From Branchiostoma floridae (Eukaryota; Chordata; Leptocardii; Amphioxiformes; Branchiostomatidae), in assembly GCF_000003815.2 (NCBI RefSeq), contig NC_049981.1, forward strand, positions 4,783,159-4,829,363: DNA of 46,205 nt, written 5' to 3'. Shown here piece after piece: positions 10,101 through 25,100 of the stretch (the first letter of the stretch is position 1; each line of letters begins with the position of its first letter). Position numbers and translations under genes: made by a program. Under the pieces are notes generated by a model. It was not told the origin of the DNA. It did no database searches and saw only the letters and a list, made by a program, of their open reading frames with translations.

Positions 10101-13100
10101 TTGGGGGTCAGAGGTCTAGTCTACATACAGGTAACTATTATCAAGTAACAGATTAAAAGCTACAGTATAGATTGGTCTGAGTGGTGTAAGTGAATAACCG
10201 TTTTGTGGAGGAAATGTAGATTTCTAGGACAGAAAATACTTGTTTATTAATGCATAGTTGTCACGTCTTCTTCCTGCATTACTCCGAACCCAAAACATTG
10301 TATCAAAGGGATGTTTTAGTTGGATGATAAATTCCCTTTCATTAGTTCCACCTGATATGAAAAAAATGAGATTAAAGCTTGTGCATTACTGTTATCAAGA
10401 TGCCTTAAATGTTCCACATTACAAGCGATTGTTGGACGTGTACGTTTCTTTGAGCTGAGTGCTGCGGTCAGGCCTTTGCCTCTAGCAGATATTGGGTAAT
10501 TGCAGTTTGAAATTCAATAACTATCGTTTTATAATTGTATCCGTTAGGATAGGAATACGATAGAAAGCAACACCAGTGTTTCTATATTGGATTTCAATTT
10601 ACCTGAATCCAATGGTACGGTCTAATAGTGGTATGAGACCTTCAGAAAACTTACTTGTGCATGTTGGGGCATTACCACTCCATGTTCCGTCAGCTTGACA
10701 TGTCAAAGTAGAGACTCCGTTCAGTTGGTATCCGGTGTCACACGTGAACGTGATCATGTCCGTGTAGAAGTTCGATCCGGTAGCGGGTGTCCGCACTCCG
10801 TTAGCGGTGGCCGTCAACACGGGGCATTGTCTTCCTAAAATTGGTAAACAGTCTTAAGTTAAACAGAACCTTTAACGCTTCTAAGACCTGGACTCAAGTC
10901 AACATTTATGTAGTAGAACGTCTGAATAACTAATCATACTAGAAACAAAAAACAAAACAAAATTGAGGACCTTTGCTAGAATTAATCTTGCACGAAGCTT
11001 GTAACAAACGTCTAAGTTCATGGCAACATAACCGGCTAGGAATTGCTAGTATCACTTTTTGTGAAACTTTTCTTACGTCCGCATGTTGGGATAGTGTTGC
11101 TCCATGTTCCGTCAGCTCGGCAGGTCAAAGGGGAGACTCCGCTCAGTACGTATCCTGAGTTACAGGTGAACGTGATCGTGTTCGTGTAGAAGTTCGATCT
11201 GGTTGTGGGTGTCCGCATTCCGTTAGCTGGGGCCGTCAATGGCGGACACTCTCTGGCTGCAATGGGGGGCATTATTTTGATCAAAAACCTACTATATACT
11301 AATATAATGGTGTTTGGAGCAACATTTCGTTCAAATGGAAAGCAGCTTTAGTATCAGACATAAGACAGAATGCCCGTATGAACTTAGCATTTGACACTTT
11401 AAAAACACTAAGAAGACTAGTCAAAAGGTAGTAAGAACAGATGATAGAAGCCCAATAGCACACACAAATATGTTCGCCAGCAGAAAACGAGATGCTAGTG
11501 GCTTTTGTGGTAGCTATAAAGACATCCCATCAGCTTTTAAGTCCTTTGACTCCTACTCTTTAATGCCAAAAGAGAAAAGAAACTGTCATTTTCCCTTATT
11601 TTGCTGGATCATGTGGCGGTAATACATATTACCGAATTATAACTCGGACATGGAAACTTTAGCACTTTGTTTTGCGTACCATGGACATGATTGGCCATGA
11701 TGCTGTTTCCCATATGCATGACCATGATAAATCAATGAGATACTGACAGAAATCTAACAAGCTTTCCAATTTTGAAATGATGCAGCGGAGTTGATAAATT
11801 AGCAACAATTGACCCATTGAACTAGTTAAACTGTAATATCCAACACACAATTTGGACTCACGTACCCAAATTTTCGACAGAACAGCACCAGTCTTTGTCA
11901 AGGAATGAACAATCCACTGCTGTCGTGACGTCACGTTATGCAAATAGAACACGTGACTCAGTAAGCAGTGGATCATAGGTTGCAGGACTCGAAGTCTATG
12001 GCGCCCACCGTCACAACAGCAGTGGGTTGTTCATTCCTTGACAAAGACTTGTCCTGTTCAGTCGAAAATTTGTAAAAAAGAATTTTTGTTGGATATTACA
12101 GTTTTACTAGTTCAATAATGACTTCTACCAACACAGATGATCTTTCAAGTTTAACTTAACAACTGACCCATTTTGTGGATAGATTTAGTTTTTTTTGTTA
12201 CACAATGTTCTCTATCTTCATGTCTACCTTGTACCCCCTCCCCACAAGACCTGGAGGTCAAGGGAGTAGGTAGGTAGGTAATGTTGATGAGTAACGTGCA
12301 TGTAGTTCGTGTTTAGTTACTGTCGACCTTACGTGTGCATGTTGGAACAGGGTTGCTCCATCTCTCGTCAGCTTGGCACGTCGTGGTAGCAGCGCCGATC
12401 AGAACGTATCCCGTGTTACAGGAGAAGGTGACCACCGTCTGGTTGGTGGCTACTCCGGTTGGACTCAGTGCGCCGTTGATTGGGTTGGGCAATGCTGGAC
12501 ATTGCAGCTGTCTGCCTGAAATTGCATATTGGCTTTGGTAAGACCCTTAATTTATTGCATAAAACGTTGTTAGCCGAGGGTATAACTTCTGAATGAAGTG
12601 GGGTTTTTTGACATATACGGTCTATGGATAAAACAATGTCTTGTTTTAGGTAAAGGTACTCTCATAGCATTCAAGGCCTTAGGGGCAGTGATTTAAATCT
12701 TGTCTGCTGTGTCTATGTCTACTGTCAGAGCTGTCTGTAGACGCCACGCATCAACTCATGATGCAAGCGAACGATTGATTGTGTCTATGACACATTTTTA
12801 GAGGCAAATTTCCAACCTTAAAGTTTGCTTCCACCACATTTTACCGCCAAAACCTAAGTCAAGTACCCATTTTTACACCTGGGGGGGGGGGGGAGGAAAG
12901 ACATGTTAATTGTCTTTTCCGAGAGTACAAGATCATTGGCACGATACAATTTGAACCAAATTGACCTCTGGCTTACGGTTCAAACACCTTGAAGTTACAC
13001 TTCACTACCTTTTATTTCACTTTTTTCGTAATCTTGCTAGGTTGAATAAATGGCCAGGTTTAGTATAAACTAGAATTTATGTGAAATAAAAATCCGACCA

Positions 13101-16100
13101 TCACGAGACTACCTCCCCCCCCACGCCCAACATTTTGGGGAGGGCATGTCAGATCTGGTAGCAGTGATCAGTAAAAAGAATAAAGAAATTCGTCCACTGT
13201 GGCTTATTGTATTTGCAAATGTAAAAGGCACACATTCTAAAACTCACCACATGTATCGCCCGAGTATCCACTGGCACATCGGCAGCGGAAGGAAGTAACC
13301 GTAGGAAAACATTGTCCTCCATTTTCACACATGTTAGGGCTGCAGTGATCAACAACTGTAAAATGTTATGGAAAAAATTAGCAATTGACTTATTGCTATC
13401 TTGTTGGCTAATACTATAACAACATCATATGTAGGAGACACGCTATACCGTATTGAAGTTAAACAATAGAAAATGATATGATATGTAGCAAACAACAATG
13501 ATAGGAAAACATCACTGGACAAGTCGATCATCTGCAACGATCAACCGCTAATGTATGGCGACCGAAGACAGTTCTTGCATGGATATTCAGTGTCCAGCAC
13601 TAGACCTCCAATTAGCTCTGAAAAATCTCAAAGACTTCTGAGTGCGTCGAAGTGTTGGTTTTGTGAGATTTTCTAAAGGATGGTTCTTACTTTGATGTGG
13701 TTCTTTGGTTACCATTTTTATCCCTTCTTACGTACTACTAGGTACTGCTATGGAGACGTGCCTCAATAAGTTCACTGAACAATAATTCTAAAGGTTTTCA
13801 TTTTTACAATGGAAACCAATTGCAATAGCAACGCAACTCGCGATAGTAGTAAAACTTGTAACAGGTCGTTTTGATTGCCACATTGCCAGTTTGCCAACGT
13901 CATTTCGACACAAAGTGAGTCGTTTCGTAACAAGGCATGAGTCGTTTCGCAACAAAACACAAGAAGTCGTTTCGCCACATTTAAATCTCATTTCTCTAGA
14001 TGTCCCAATTTCAACGTGTGCATTATCCTACCTCTGCAAATGGGAGTATTGGTATTACTCCAGGTTCCGATCGTGCCGGTTCTCTGGCATGTGATGGAGC
14101 TTGTACCGACCAGTGTGTGACCGTCAGAACAGCTGTAATCCACGCTTCCACCCTCGTATAACGTGCCTTGCCAGGTACCAGATGCTGGTGCATGTGGTTC
14201 TCCACAGTAAACACCTAGGATGACAAATTACCAATGCTTATCAATTAGCTGAAGTGTTCATGCACTGACGTTTAAATAGTTACAACCTCCCTACACCAAA
14301 AAGTCAGTGACAACGTCCCTGCAAAAACATGAAAATGTGTTGTAGTACTAGTATATAGTACATAATGGGTTATAGTATATAATGCATGTGCCTAAATTAT
14401 TGAGTAGCTTAGTGTTAAAGTGTGAAGAAATAGCTTACTCTATATTCTACAATGACTGTTTTTTGTGTGTATTTTTGTTATCTAGTGATGCATAGGTGAA
14501 TAAGGCGTAAGGGTAAAATAATGTTGAATATTGTAAAAGAATTACATAATTCCTTAAAGGGGCATTCCACTCCACACGTGAGTGTTATTTTCCGATAGGT
14601 ATTAATTTTAGGAAGTGATAACTGCATGCTACTTCACATTATACGATAAAGTACCCATTTGCCCCACATGCCTCAAAAGCATCCAGTCTTCTACTAAACT
14701 CCCCAAGTACCCTCTAATTGAATTAATCCTAGGGCTGAATACAATGCAAAACTTTTAGGTAAGGTTACAAAACTAATTTCAGGTTCGCTAAGAAATCTCG
14801 TCTTGTTCTTGTATTCTTTGCTATCTTATGAGCAATTTGCCTTCTCGGTTTGCTTAGCGTACCTCATTTATTCCGAAAAAAGGTATGATCAACAAAGTGT
14901 CTATGCGTATAGGGAATGCATGGGTAGGGTCTGCATGCGTTTAGTGAGTGTCATTATTGTTTTATAAAACACACATCACGTAATCCATCCCAAGGTGAAT
15001 TTCACAGAATTCGGCTGATTATGTATTCATTGACACATTATCTATTGGAAAACAAGACTCCCTTCTGAAGTGGAATGCCCCTTTAATGTAAATCTTATGG
15101 TGGTAGTAATTACAAAAATGTACTTGGGTATAGCAATAGTAATAAGTAACTAGCTTAAACAGTTTACAATGGTCTGTAATTAATGATTATAAGATATCAT
15201 AAGATGCATATGAAGAAATCATAACAAAAAAACTACCTGAGTGCCCCAGTGTACATGTTTATACGACGTAGACAATTTGCGAATACTTACCTCTGCAAAA
15301 CCATCCCTTCAACGATCTAATAGCCCGGGTACGAGACGCTTGATCCGTAACTTGGAAAACCTTTCCGTCATTTTCGGCTATTTGCTGCAGCGTGGCCCTG
15401 TCTATTCTATCTCCTATGCCGACGGCAAATACCGTTATGCCCTGGTGTCTGGAAGCAGTGGAGGCGTAAGTGATGGGGTCAATGGACACGCCATCTGTGA
15501 CGACTATCATCGCATCGGGGCGGTTTTCACGGTTCCCATTATCAATATCAGTTGAAAAGGAGATCTGCGACAAGAAATAAGATTTGTCATTTGTCAGACA
15601 TGGCATAAACATCAATATTACTTTGATGTACCTTTCATTAGACTTAGGCTTAGGTCCCAATTGCAAAAAGGGGCCCTGTCGGGCAGTTCGCCGGCTGGTT
15701 TCTGACACTTTTGGGCGTGACCCCTGCGAGGACCCGTGGGATACCTTGTGGCCTTAAAATGAAACCGGGACACGGTAACAAAAAGATGCAGAGACTTAGC
15801 CGTAGGAAACATCGAGAAGTACCCCCAGTTTCCAGCAGTCCACCCAGACGCATTGGTTTCGGAGTCCGGCAGGGGGTACATCCCTGACGACCTCAGCCTA
15901 AAGCCCCGGTCACAAAGCGCGTACGATTCCTTGCGATGCGCGGCCGCGGTATAAGCGTAGTGCGTAGTAAGTCGGGGGAGAATCGGAAGCAATAGTTTAA
16001 ATATATAAAGTCGATTTCACAAAGCGCGTAGTGCATCGTACGATGAGGTCATAAGAGCGTACCTGCGTCAATCGCAGTAAATCATAGTAAATCGGGGAGC

Positions 16101-19100
16101 ATTCTATGACGAAAAAAAGAGCTGAAATGGATTTTGAACATGTTCAAAATTTCGATATCGTCGTAAGATTTCATTTGCCCCCATAGCAGACTTCATTACG
16201 GCAATTTTTGTCTACTGGTAAGGTTATAGATTTATGAATCTTTAGCGTGTTGTAATGCTTTCAGTTTTCCCTGATATTGTCGATATTAACTAAAAGGGAA
16301 AATATATCAATCGCAACTGCCACAGTCGCAACCAGAGAACAGCGCGCCACGCACAGGTGATGCAGACAATTGTTTGATCGCTTCGTGCACGTGAGTTTAA
16401 ATTAGATCAATTCTCAGCTCTCGTCGGTCTTGGGTCACTTTACCATAGTCGTAATAACCATGGGGACAACTCGAACATAAAGGCAGGCTCTATGAGTCAG
16501 AAATATATATGATATAATGCTTATGATATGATTTTTGTATGATGGCACCTTTTTGTTGATAGCATATCATGATACGATCTTCGAAAGAGCCTGACACGTA
16601 GAGTCGGCAAGCAGGCCGAGATAACCATACCAGTACTCGCGCTTGATTTGAACTTTTGCTTGTAATACTCTTGCTGTCATGGTCTTTTTTAATGTATTTT
16701 TACAGTTAAAGATATTATAGGAAGGTATTCAACAGCTATGTCCACATTTTCTTGGTTAAAGAAGCACAAAAGCTGTCAGACGGCTATACAGAAGAGACAC
16801 AAGTGAAAAATCGTGCGACGCTGGAAAAATCTTGAACATCATCCGATGCGTTGCGATGGCTGATTTTGCTTACGATTTTGCTGCGATTTACTGCGCTCAT
16901 CGTACGATATGCGGAATATGCCATCGCAAGAAATCCTATGCGCTTTGTGACCGGGGCTTAACAGAGCAATTTATCAACCATTTTAAGCATATCAAAATGC
17001 TATTCGAACCAGTCGTGCATAGTGGATTGCTCTTCCCGTGTAGGTGCCTCCACTGAGATATTCGATGCTGTCCACAGCATTGAGGATAGCAGCCTTGGTT
17101 TGGTGCTGGTTCAGATTAAAATTCGTGTTCTGGGTGTCATCGTACTGCACCAGCCCTATTCGGGTGACACCGTCGCTGTCTATCAGCTCGTCGATGGTCA
17201 GTCTGGTGAAGCTCTTGACCTCCTCGAATGTCTGCCTTTCGTTGCCTAGATCAGCGCTGTCCAGGAGGAAGACGATGTCCCAGCCTTGCAGGTCCAGACG
17301 ATCACATGGAAGTGCTACCACCGAAAAGGTCACAGAAGCGTCGATGAAGGTTAAAGTGCACTCTCACTACACTTGCGTCAAGCTTACGTCACCGCGGGCT
17401 TCGAAAGATACTCTACGAATTTCAGAGATAAATAACTAATCATCTTACTCGTGTTTTTTCGTCTTCTAAGTCATACTTTAGCGTATTCCGCAATATTTAG
17501 ATTATAAAGAAATCAGAACAAAACAAAACAAAAACAGTGACGCAGTGAACGAACCCCGCAAGCTTGACGCAAGTGCAGTAAGATACCACCTTTCGATACA
17601 CCAAAAAGTAGTCACTTAGTTCTAAATTGATATACGGTGAATGTTAGCTCTTGCCTCTAACTTAAACAACAGGAACTAATTGACTCATTCGCATCAATTT
17701 CGTCTTGACTTCGGAAAGCAGAAGATAGAGACAGTTGGGAAAAGATTATTAACAGAGTAGTGAACAAATGAGATGACATAGAATGGTATGAAGAACAGAA
17801 CACGGTACGGTAGTATATGATATTTCTAATGAAATACCTGTACAATTGAATCCATTTCCGATGTAGCCCTCCGTGATATCTGTGTACAATGAAATGAAGA
17901 AGAAAAAATAATTACTTCCTTACTTATATACAAAGACAAATGTACGGTATACTACCAGAAAACAATGTCAAAGAAATATAAAGTATGAAAAGAGAATATA
18001 TCTGGCTTCTTTTTTAAGTCCTATAAATAAATATTTCTTCGAAGTAAATACGTACATAATGATACATGGGCTATGTTGCAATTCAAATAGCAGTTAGGAT
18101 GTATATCAATTAAGTGAATTGTTTCGAATTCTTACCATGTCTTAGACTGATAGTTGATGAAGGAAGTTTCGTCTTCCAAAGAGAGCTCGAGTGCACTAAT
18201 AAATTATAGTGCGTAAGATATTTTGCCCATGATTACATCACGATTAGATAACCTATATCTGTTGTTTTAAGAAAAAAGAATATTTAATAATATGCAGTCA
18301 ACAGACGATGGCTTTAAACTTACAATTTGAAACCACCATCCGTCGACTTCATATCCCTGAATACCCTTTTTTTTAAACACAACGGATATAGGTTACCGGC
18401 GGTTAAAAGTGCACCAGAGTTACATGTACAACTTGGGATAGCCTTGCTCCATGTACGGTCAGCTCTACAAGTGACAGCGTTTGCTCCGTTCAGCTCGAAA
18501 CCCTGGTTACAAGTAAACGTCACCACGTCCTGGTACGTATTGCGGTTGGGAGGACTGACCACTCCATTTGCCAGATTGGTCAGTAGCTGACACCGTACAG
18601 CTGCAATAGCAAAATAGCCTCGCTTAGTTCAGTCATGGTAAATGCAGTATTGAACTGGAGTTCGGCGACCTCATACCTCCATGAAAATTTAGAGCTTTCG
18701 TAAATTTCATGCAATTGACTAACACATTAACTTAATTTATGCATGGTATTGTTCATCATTGACTAACATACACATGTCACAATTATAAAATTCCCATCAT
18801 TAATCATTAAGCGTTTTTGCAATTTTTACATAAATTATGCAAATAAGTTCCACATTACCATATTTGGTATCTGCTTATATTCCACCCATCATAGTTAACA
18901 TCTGTTACATTTATTGAAGTCCAGTTATTGAAAACAATGGAATTATACAATTTTCTCATTAATTATGCAAATTAGGTCCTCATTTGCATAAAATGTATAT
19001 CATTATGAACATCTTTGCCTAAGGTACCCGCATGCCTAAAATGATGCCAATCCATCTTTTCTGCAGTTATCCTCTTTAGAATGTCTTGACAAAAACGCCC

Positions 19101-22100
19101 CTGCAGTCCCGAAATTAAATGTTAGGGGCTGAAACCTGCCCCACTTTGTCATGACATTGCAAGCTATCTACCAGCCAAATGTCAAGACCATATCACATCC
19201 AGGACAAGAGATACATAAAAAAAACTGCCATGTTATAATATCCTCATTAATTATGCAAATGTACTCCTATTTTGCATAATAAGTATTTAATCTTGTACAA
19301 CATTGTCTAAGGTACCTACATACCAAAAATCATGAAAATCCGTTGTTCCCTTCTTGAGTTATCCTCGTCAGAAGTTTTTGACAAAAATGCCCCTGCTATC
19401 CCCAATCTAGACGCTAGGGGGCCTAAACTTACGTAATTTTTTCCTGAGCACAAGAGATATCTAATACTTAAAAATCTTGACCATAGCATGTTCAGAACAC
19501 CGAGATAGCAAAACCGGAAGTTGCGCTGCAGTACCAAGGTCACACACCAGGGGGCCCAAAATTGACCTTGACCTTCGTATTCCCAGCAAAATATCATCGT
19601 AGTCCATCAAGAGGTTCTCAAGTTATGATGTTCACAAATATGCGGACACACAGACACACACAAACACACAGACACACTCAAAACTATACCTCCCTTTTGT
19701 CATGGAGGTAATTAACCCTATTCAGACCGGGCTTTTTTGGTCATCCCTGGACCGGGGGGGGGGGGGGGGGGTTGAAGCCCTCCACTTCTAAATCCTCTAA
19801 ATCTTGAAAAACGGGCCATAAGGCCCCCAAATTTTCAGGAAATGATTCCCAAATAATATCTGACTAGTATTTGACGTTTGACGTTACCTTGACGTAAGAT
19901 TACCTAATTATGACGTCCTCAATTTGATTATGTTATACTACAAAAATGTAACAACAAGGGCAGATAACAGAATAGTAATAATTATTACACTTGTATTGCC
20001 ATAGCACATCGATGACGTCATAATGACGTCATTAAATTACGTCATGCACATCTAAGATACGAGTTAGGCTCAGCCATATTATATCCACCACCTTGAATTT
20101 TTTAAAGTATTTTTTTGCAACAAATAATCACAAGGGGCAATGAAAATAGACTAGATTCATTCATTTAGATGGTTTTTGATGAAAAAATACCAGGTAGTTA
20201 CAAATTTTAAGGGATAATTAGCTTGTTATTTTTGATCTGGCCATACGGTCCGCCATCTTGGATTTTGGGCTGATGACGTCATCAAATTAGCATAATTTAT
20301 GCATATATAATTATGAAAGATATGCTACATAATATAAGATTTTATTTATGTAACAAAATAGCAGTAATATAGGAAATAAATGTGAAAAACACACGGTTGC
20401 CATGTCAACACGAAAAAATGGAAAATTTTTCAAACTTCGTAAAATTGTTGCCAACAATATTTTAGGAAAACTCACCAAATTTTGTGGCTTTAGCGTAAGG
20501 CGTTCTGGCGTTATAGGACATCGAATTTGGCGCAGGCCTCAAAAGCCCCCCCCCCCCCCCGTCTGTATAGGTTTTTTTAAGGGTATTTTTAAATACCTCT
20601 CTCGTCATCTACTATTCCTGGACATGGTCTAAAAGAACCAGAATGAATAGACTCATTTACTGGTAGTCGAACCCGATATTGGAAACCATACATACCACCT
20701 AGAGGTCAAGGGACAAGGTACGTAGACAATAGTGCTATGCAGCTTCGCTATGGCTCCCATGTTTAGCCAAGCGTATCGGGCACCTCTACTTTTCTCTTAG
20801 CTGTCTCCGTTTTTTTACGTGCAGAGGTTTGAAATTTTAGTTTTTTAACCCTATAGGGTTTAAGAGGCCGACGGCTTCATGTCACCATCCGAAATGACGA
20901 ATGCAATGTCTTACGGCATTGTCCCAGGGGCCAACCCAAGAGATTGCCAGAATCGACCTCGCTGGTGGCTCATGGATTCGGCCTCGGAATTTGATCTAGA
21001 TGGTCAAGTATGGGGGTTGCGCTATCATTTACGCCATGGGGACAAGTTGCAATATGGACAGGGTCTTCTGATGATTTTTTGCTACGCTTCCCTCTTTCAC
21101 TCAGCTGTTTTGTTATAATATTCCTTATGAATTTAGACAAACCTTTGATCGTAAAACTTATCTGTTCCCACATTTTCAGTATCACAAAGAAGGGAGAAGA
21201 AATCGAATTCACTTAGTAGAATATGATTCTTTTGTTGCTGACATTGGAAATATCTTATGTATCTGTCAACTATCGTTCTGTTTCGACCTGTACTTAACCC
21301 AGTGGGTATATATGTACGATAAAGGTCTTCATTCATTATATTTCATGTTGTCTTGTGCTCCAATGTACATGTGCGTGATATTTTGAATCATACAGAAAAA
21401 TATTTTTTTTTTATTCACACGCTGGTATTAGTCAGAATGCCATCCATATAAGCAAATCAGTATGGATTAATGAGGCTACAAAATAAAATTATCTTTACGT
21501 ATGCATGTAGCAACGGGATCACTCCAGGTACGGTCAGATTGGCAGGTAGCTCTGGCGGCGCCGACCCTTTCGTAACCCAGGTTACAGGTGAACGTAACAT
21601 CAGTCTGATAGGAGGTCGCTCCGTTACTTAGAAATCCGTTGTCTGGAGCGCTTAGTATCGGACATTGTACGGCTGAAACGACAAAAAGTATTGCGGAAAA
21701 ATGTAATGTCAATGGACTATAACACCGCATATTATGCAATTATTTACCAATGTTATAACTTCCTGGCACTTTTGACCAAATCCTGACGTCAATTGTTCGA
21801 AAGATCACGTGTCAATAAAACCACGTGCTTGCAACTCTCGCGAGTTTTCGTTTTGAAATGATTGGTAATCAGTATAGAACTTGAAGAAGGCGACAGTGGT
21901 CGTTGAAAACTTGATCCGTGTATGTATTCCTTTGCGTTAGAAGAAGGTTTAGCATTGTACTATGATTACTAACTACACAGATGAGCTTTAAACAATGATA
22001 ATTTACAGTAGGTGCATAACCTAATTATTGCAACATATATGTTATAACGTCGTCATCTTACGGCTACATGTTGGGACGTGGCTCCATGCCCCGTTAGCTT

Positions 22101-25100
22101 GGCACGTCACAACGGCGGCGGCGCTCAGTACGTATCCCGGGATGCAGCTGAACGTCACCCGGTCTTGGTACGATGTCAACCCGGCAGGAGTAAGCGCTCC
22201 GTTCACTGGGGCCGATAACAATGGACACTGCACGACTGGAAAACATAGAATGATATTAATGAAGACAAGGTTCGAAACGTATAAGAGCCGACATTTTTTT
22301 TTTTCAAATAGAAATAAATGAGAATATGATAACTTAAATCCCGGTAAGGTGTGCTGCCGGGCGGATCCACTGCTCCGTTCGCTGGAGCCGTCAATACCGG
22401 GCATTGGACGGCTGGATTAAGAAGATTAAGGCAATGGTAGGGAGTTTTCTTTACAGAATTCAGATTACCACAAGACACGACTCTTATTAAGCCATTCAGA
22501 CGTTTGGGTTACACTTGCAATATGATGGCAGCTTCTACAAGGCTCCACTGGAAAATTTTAACTAAGAAATTGACCAAATGCGCATGTAACACACCATGCG
22601 GAGGAATTATTAGCCACCCATGGAATGCTGCTGGTGACATAGCCAACTGTAAGCCTTGTTGAGGCTAGACTAAGGTTATGCCAAATCAGGGGAACGAAGA
22701 AAGATGTTGCAAGATGTATAGTTCTAGCTTTCAGCATGAACCTAATCTCTACGCAGATCTACTTGGGGGAAAGACACAGTAGGGGCATCTTCGCTGGACA
22801 CTTGCGGATAGAAGGCCCCTGGGTATTGCGTTTTGCCTTTAGTATACTGGCGAATGTCCTTGTTTGGACAATTGTAGAACAAATGGATGCTATCAAAAAT
22901 AGGTGTTCTGTCATGACTTGGCCATCTAGTTTTCTCGGATTTTCGACGCTCTTTTTGATAGGGAATTTAACTCACGTGTGCATGTTGCAACTGCAGCACT
23001 CCATGTTCCGTCAGCTTGGCACGTCACACTCGAGGCTCCCTTTCTCTCGTATCCCGAGTTACAGGTGACCGATACCACGACAGGGTAGGAGTTCGCTCCG
23101 GTCGGATTCAGCGCTCCGTTAGTTGGGGTCGTCAACGTCTGGCATGTTACAACTGAAGAGACATAAAATTGTATTTTTCAATATCTTTTTTTTTTCTATT
23201 TTATTCAGTTATACCACATTTGTGGATGAATTGACATTACAGATGACTATCACCTTTGCAAGGCACATTAACAATGTCTACCCATCTTATAGCTTCTTTG
23301 AAACACCCACTGCATCCGAAGTCCAGAATATTATTTGTAATCTTAAGAACTCTGCTCCTGGTAATGATGAATTAAGCACCTCCTTAATAAAACAAGTCAG
23401 CAGCTCAATACTAGAGCCCCTCACGTATATATTAAAATTGTCCCTGGAAACTGGTATGGTCCCAAATGATTTAAAGATAGCCAAAGTCATACCGCTTTTC
23501 AAATCGGGAAACACCTGTTTACTGTCAAATTACCACCCCATATCAGTTTTGCCGGTATTTTCAAAAGTCCTAGAGAAATTAGTATACAAGAGAATTCTAC
23601 AGCACTTAGAAGATAACAACATTCTCCATGAACACCAATATGGCTTCCGTAAACACCATTCAACGTATATGACACTTTTGAAATTAGTAGATAAAATTAC
23701 CTCGGCCATAGAAAAGAATGAATTCACCATTGGTGTGTTTCTGGACTTGTCGAAAGCATTCGACACCGTGAACCATAAAATTCTATTAGAAAAACTTAAC
23801 TGCTATGGCTTTCAAGGATATGTTTTCACATGGCTAAAAGACTATTTATCTAACAGAAAACAGTATGTTTTCAATAATACCTACTCCTCAGATACAAGAT
23901 CAATTTCCTGTGGCGTCCCTCAAGGTTCTATACTTGGTCCTCTATTATTTCTCATATATATCAACGATTTGGCTTATGTATCTGATGAACTATATGCACT
24001 ACTATTTGCAGATGATACTAACTTGTTTTCATCACATTCTGACCTTGATATATTAGTCAGTAAAATGAATAGAGAATTAGACAAAGTAAACAAATGGTTC
24101 CAAATTAACAAACTATCCTTAAATGTCAAGAAAACAAATTTCATTATTTTTGCAGGGAAGAAAAAATACAATAAGGAAAATGTTAAAATAGCTATTAATA
24201 ACACACCAATTAATCAAGTTACGCACACGTGTTTCTTAGGTGTCACCATTGATGACAAACTTACCTGGAAAAAACATATTGACCTTATTTGCAAAAAAAT
24301 CTATAAACATAGGTATTGTCAGAAAAATCGCAACGCTACTATCTTCTAAAACATATATGATATTATACTATAGTTCACTATATCCCTATCTTGCATATTG
24401 TAACATCGTATGGGCTAGTACATACTCCACATCACTTAAACCTCTACTTCTTCTGCAGAAACGCTTCGTCCGAATAGTCTCAAATGTGTCGTATACATTC
24501 CCTTCTGCATCTTTGTTTCGTAATTTAAAAGTATTAACTATATATGATATAAACAAACTGCAAAGTTGCCTTTTTGTTCACAAAACAATTAATAGTTCTT
24601 GTATACCTAAGCAATTCCAGAACCTTTTCCATCACAATTCAGACCACCATCATTACAATACTAGACAGTCTAACCATTTAAAACAGATACAAGTAAAAAC
24701 ACAACAAAGAAAGTTTTCCATGTTGTTCAAGTGTCCGCAAATCTGGAATAGTTTAAGTGAAACCTTACATCTTTGTCATTCACAACCCATCTTCAAAAAC
24801 CTGTTAAAAAGTCATTATTAGATAATCAAACATTTAATTAATCTCCCATTCATTGTCAGTTGTTACATTTCTTTCAATGTTATATTCTTATTACATCATT
24901 TCATTCATTTTGCCGTTATGATATTGCATTAGTTATCAATTATTGAACTATTGTGATTTATTTCCATTTTGTTAATTGATATAATTCTTTTGGTTACATT
25001 ATTGTCTAATGTATATTTTCACACGTCTATTCAATCTTGTGACTTTGGAGGAAGACTTTGTACAAGCCACGAGGCTTTTTTCTTCCCCCCTGCACGTACT

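Noticed and set aside
14023-14214. 63-aa minus-strand frame MFTVENHMHQ...
   Set aside because: Out-of-frame shadow of the divergent sushi exon, which has correct cysteines in the phase-1 frame.
19755-19772. Poly-G and poly-C runs as regulatory G-tracts
   Set aside because: They occur at the ends of both copies of the TTAA element and at assembly-prone homopolymers; probably slippage or assembly effects.
23123-23290. N-terminal part of the long plus-strand frame as LINE protein
   Set aside because: The first ~30 codons lie antisense over the sushi exon or in its intron and are chance in-frame extension; LINE similarity begins around 23200-23290.
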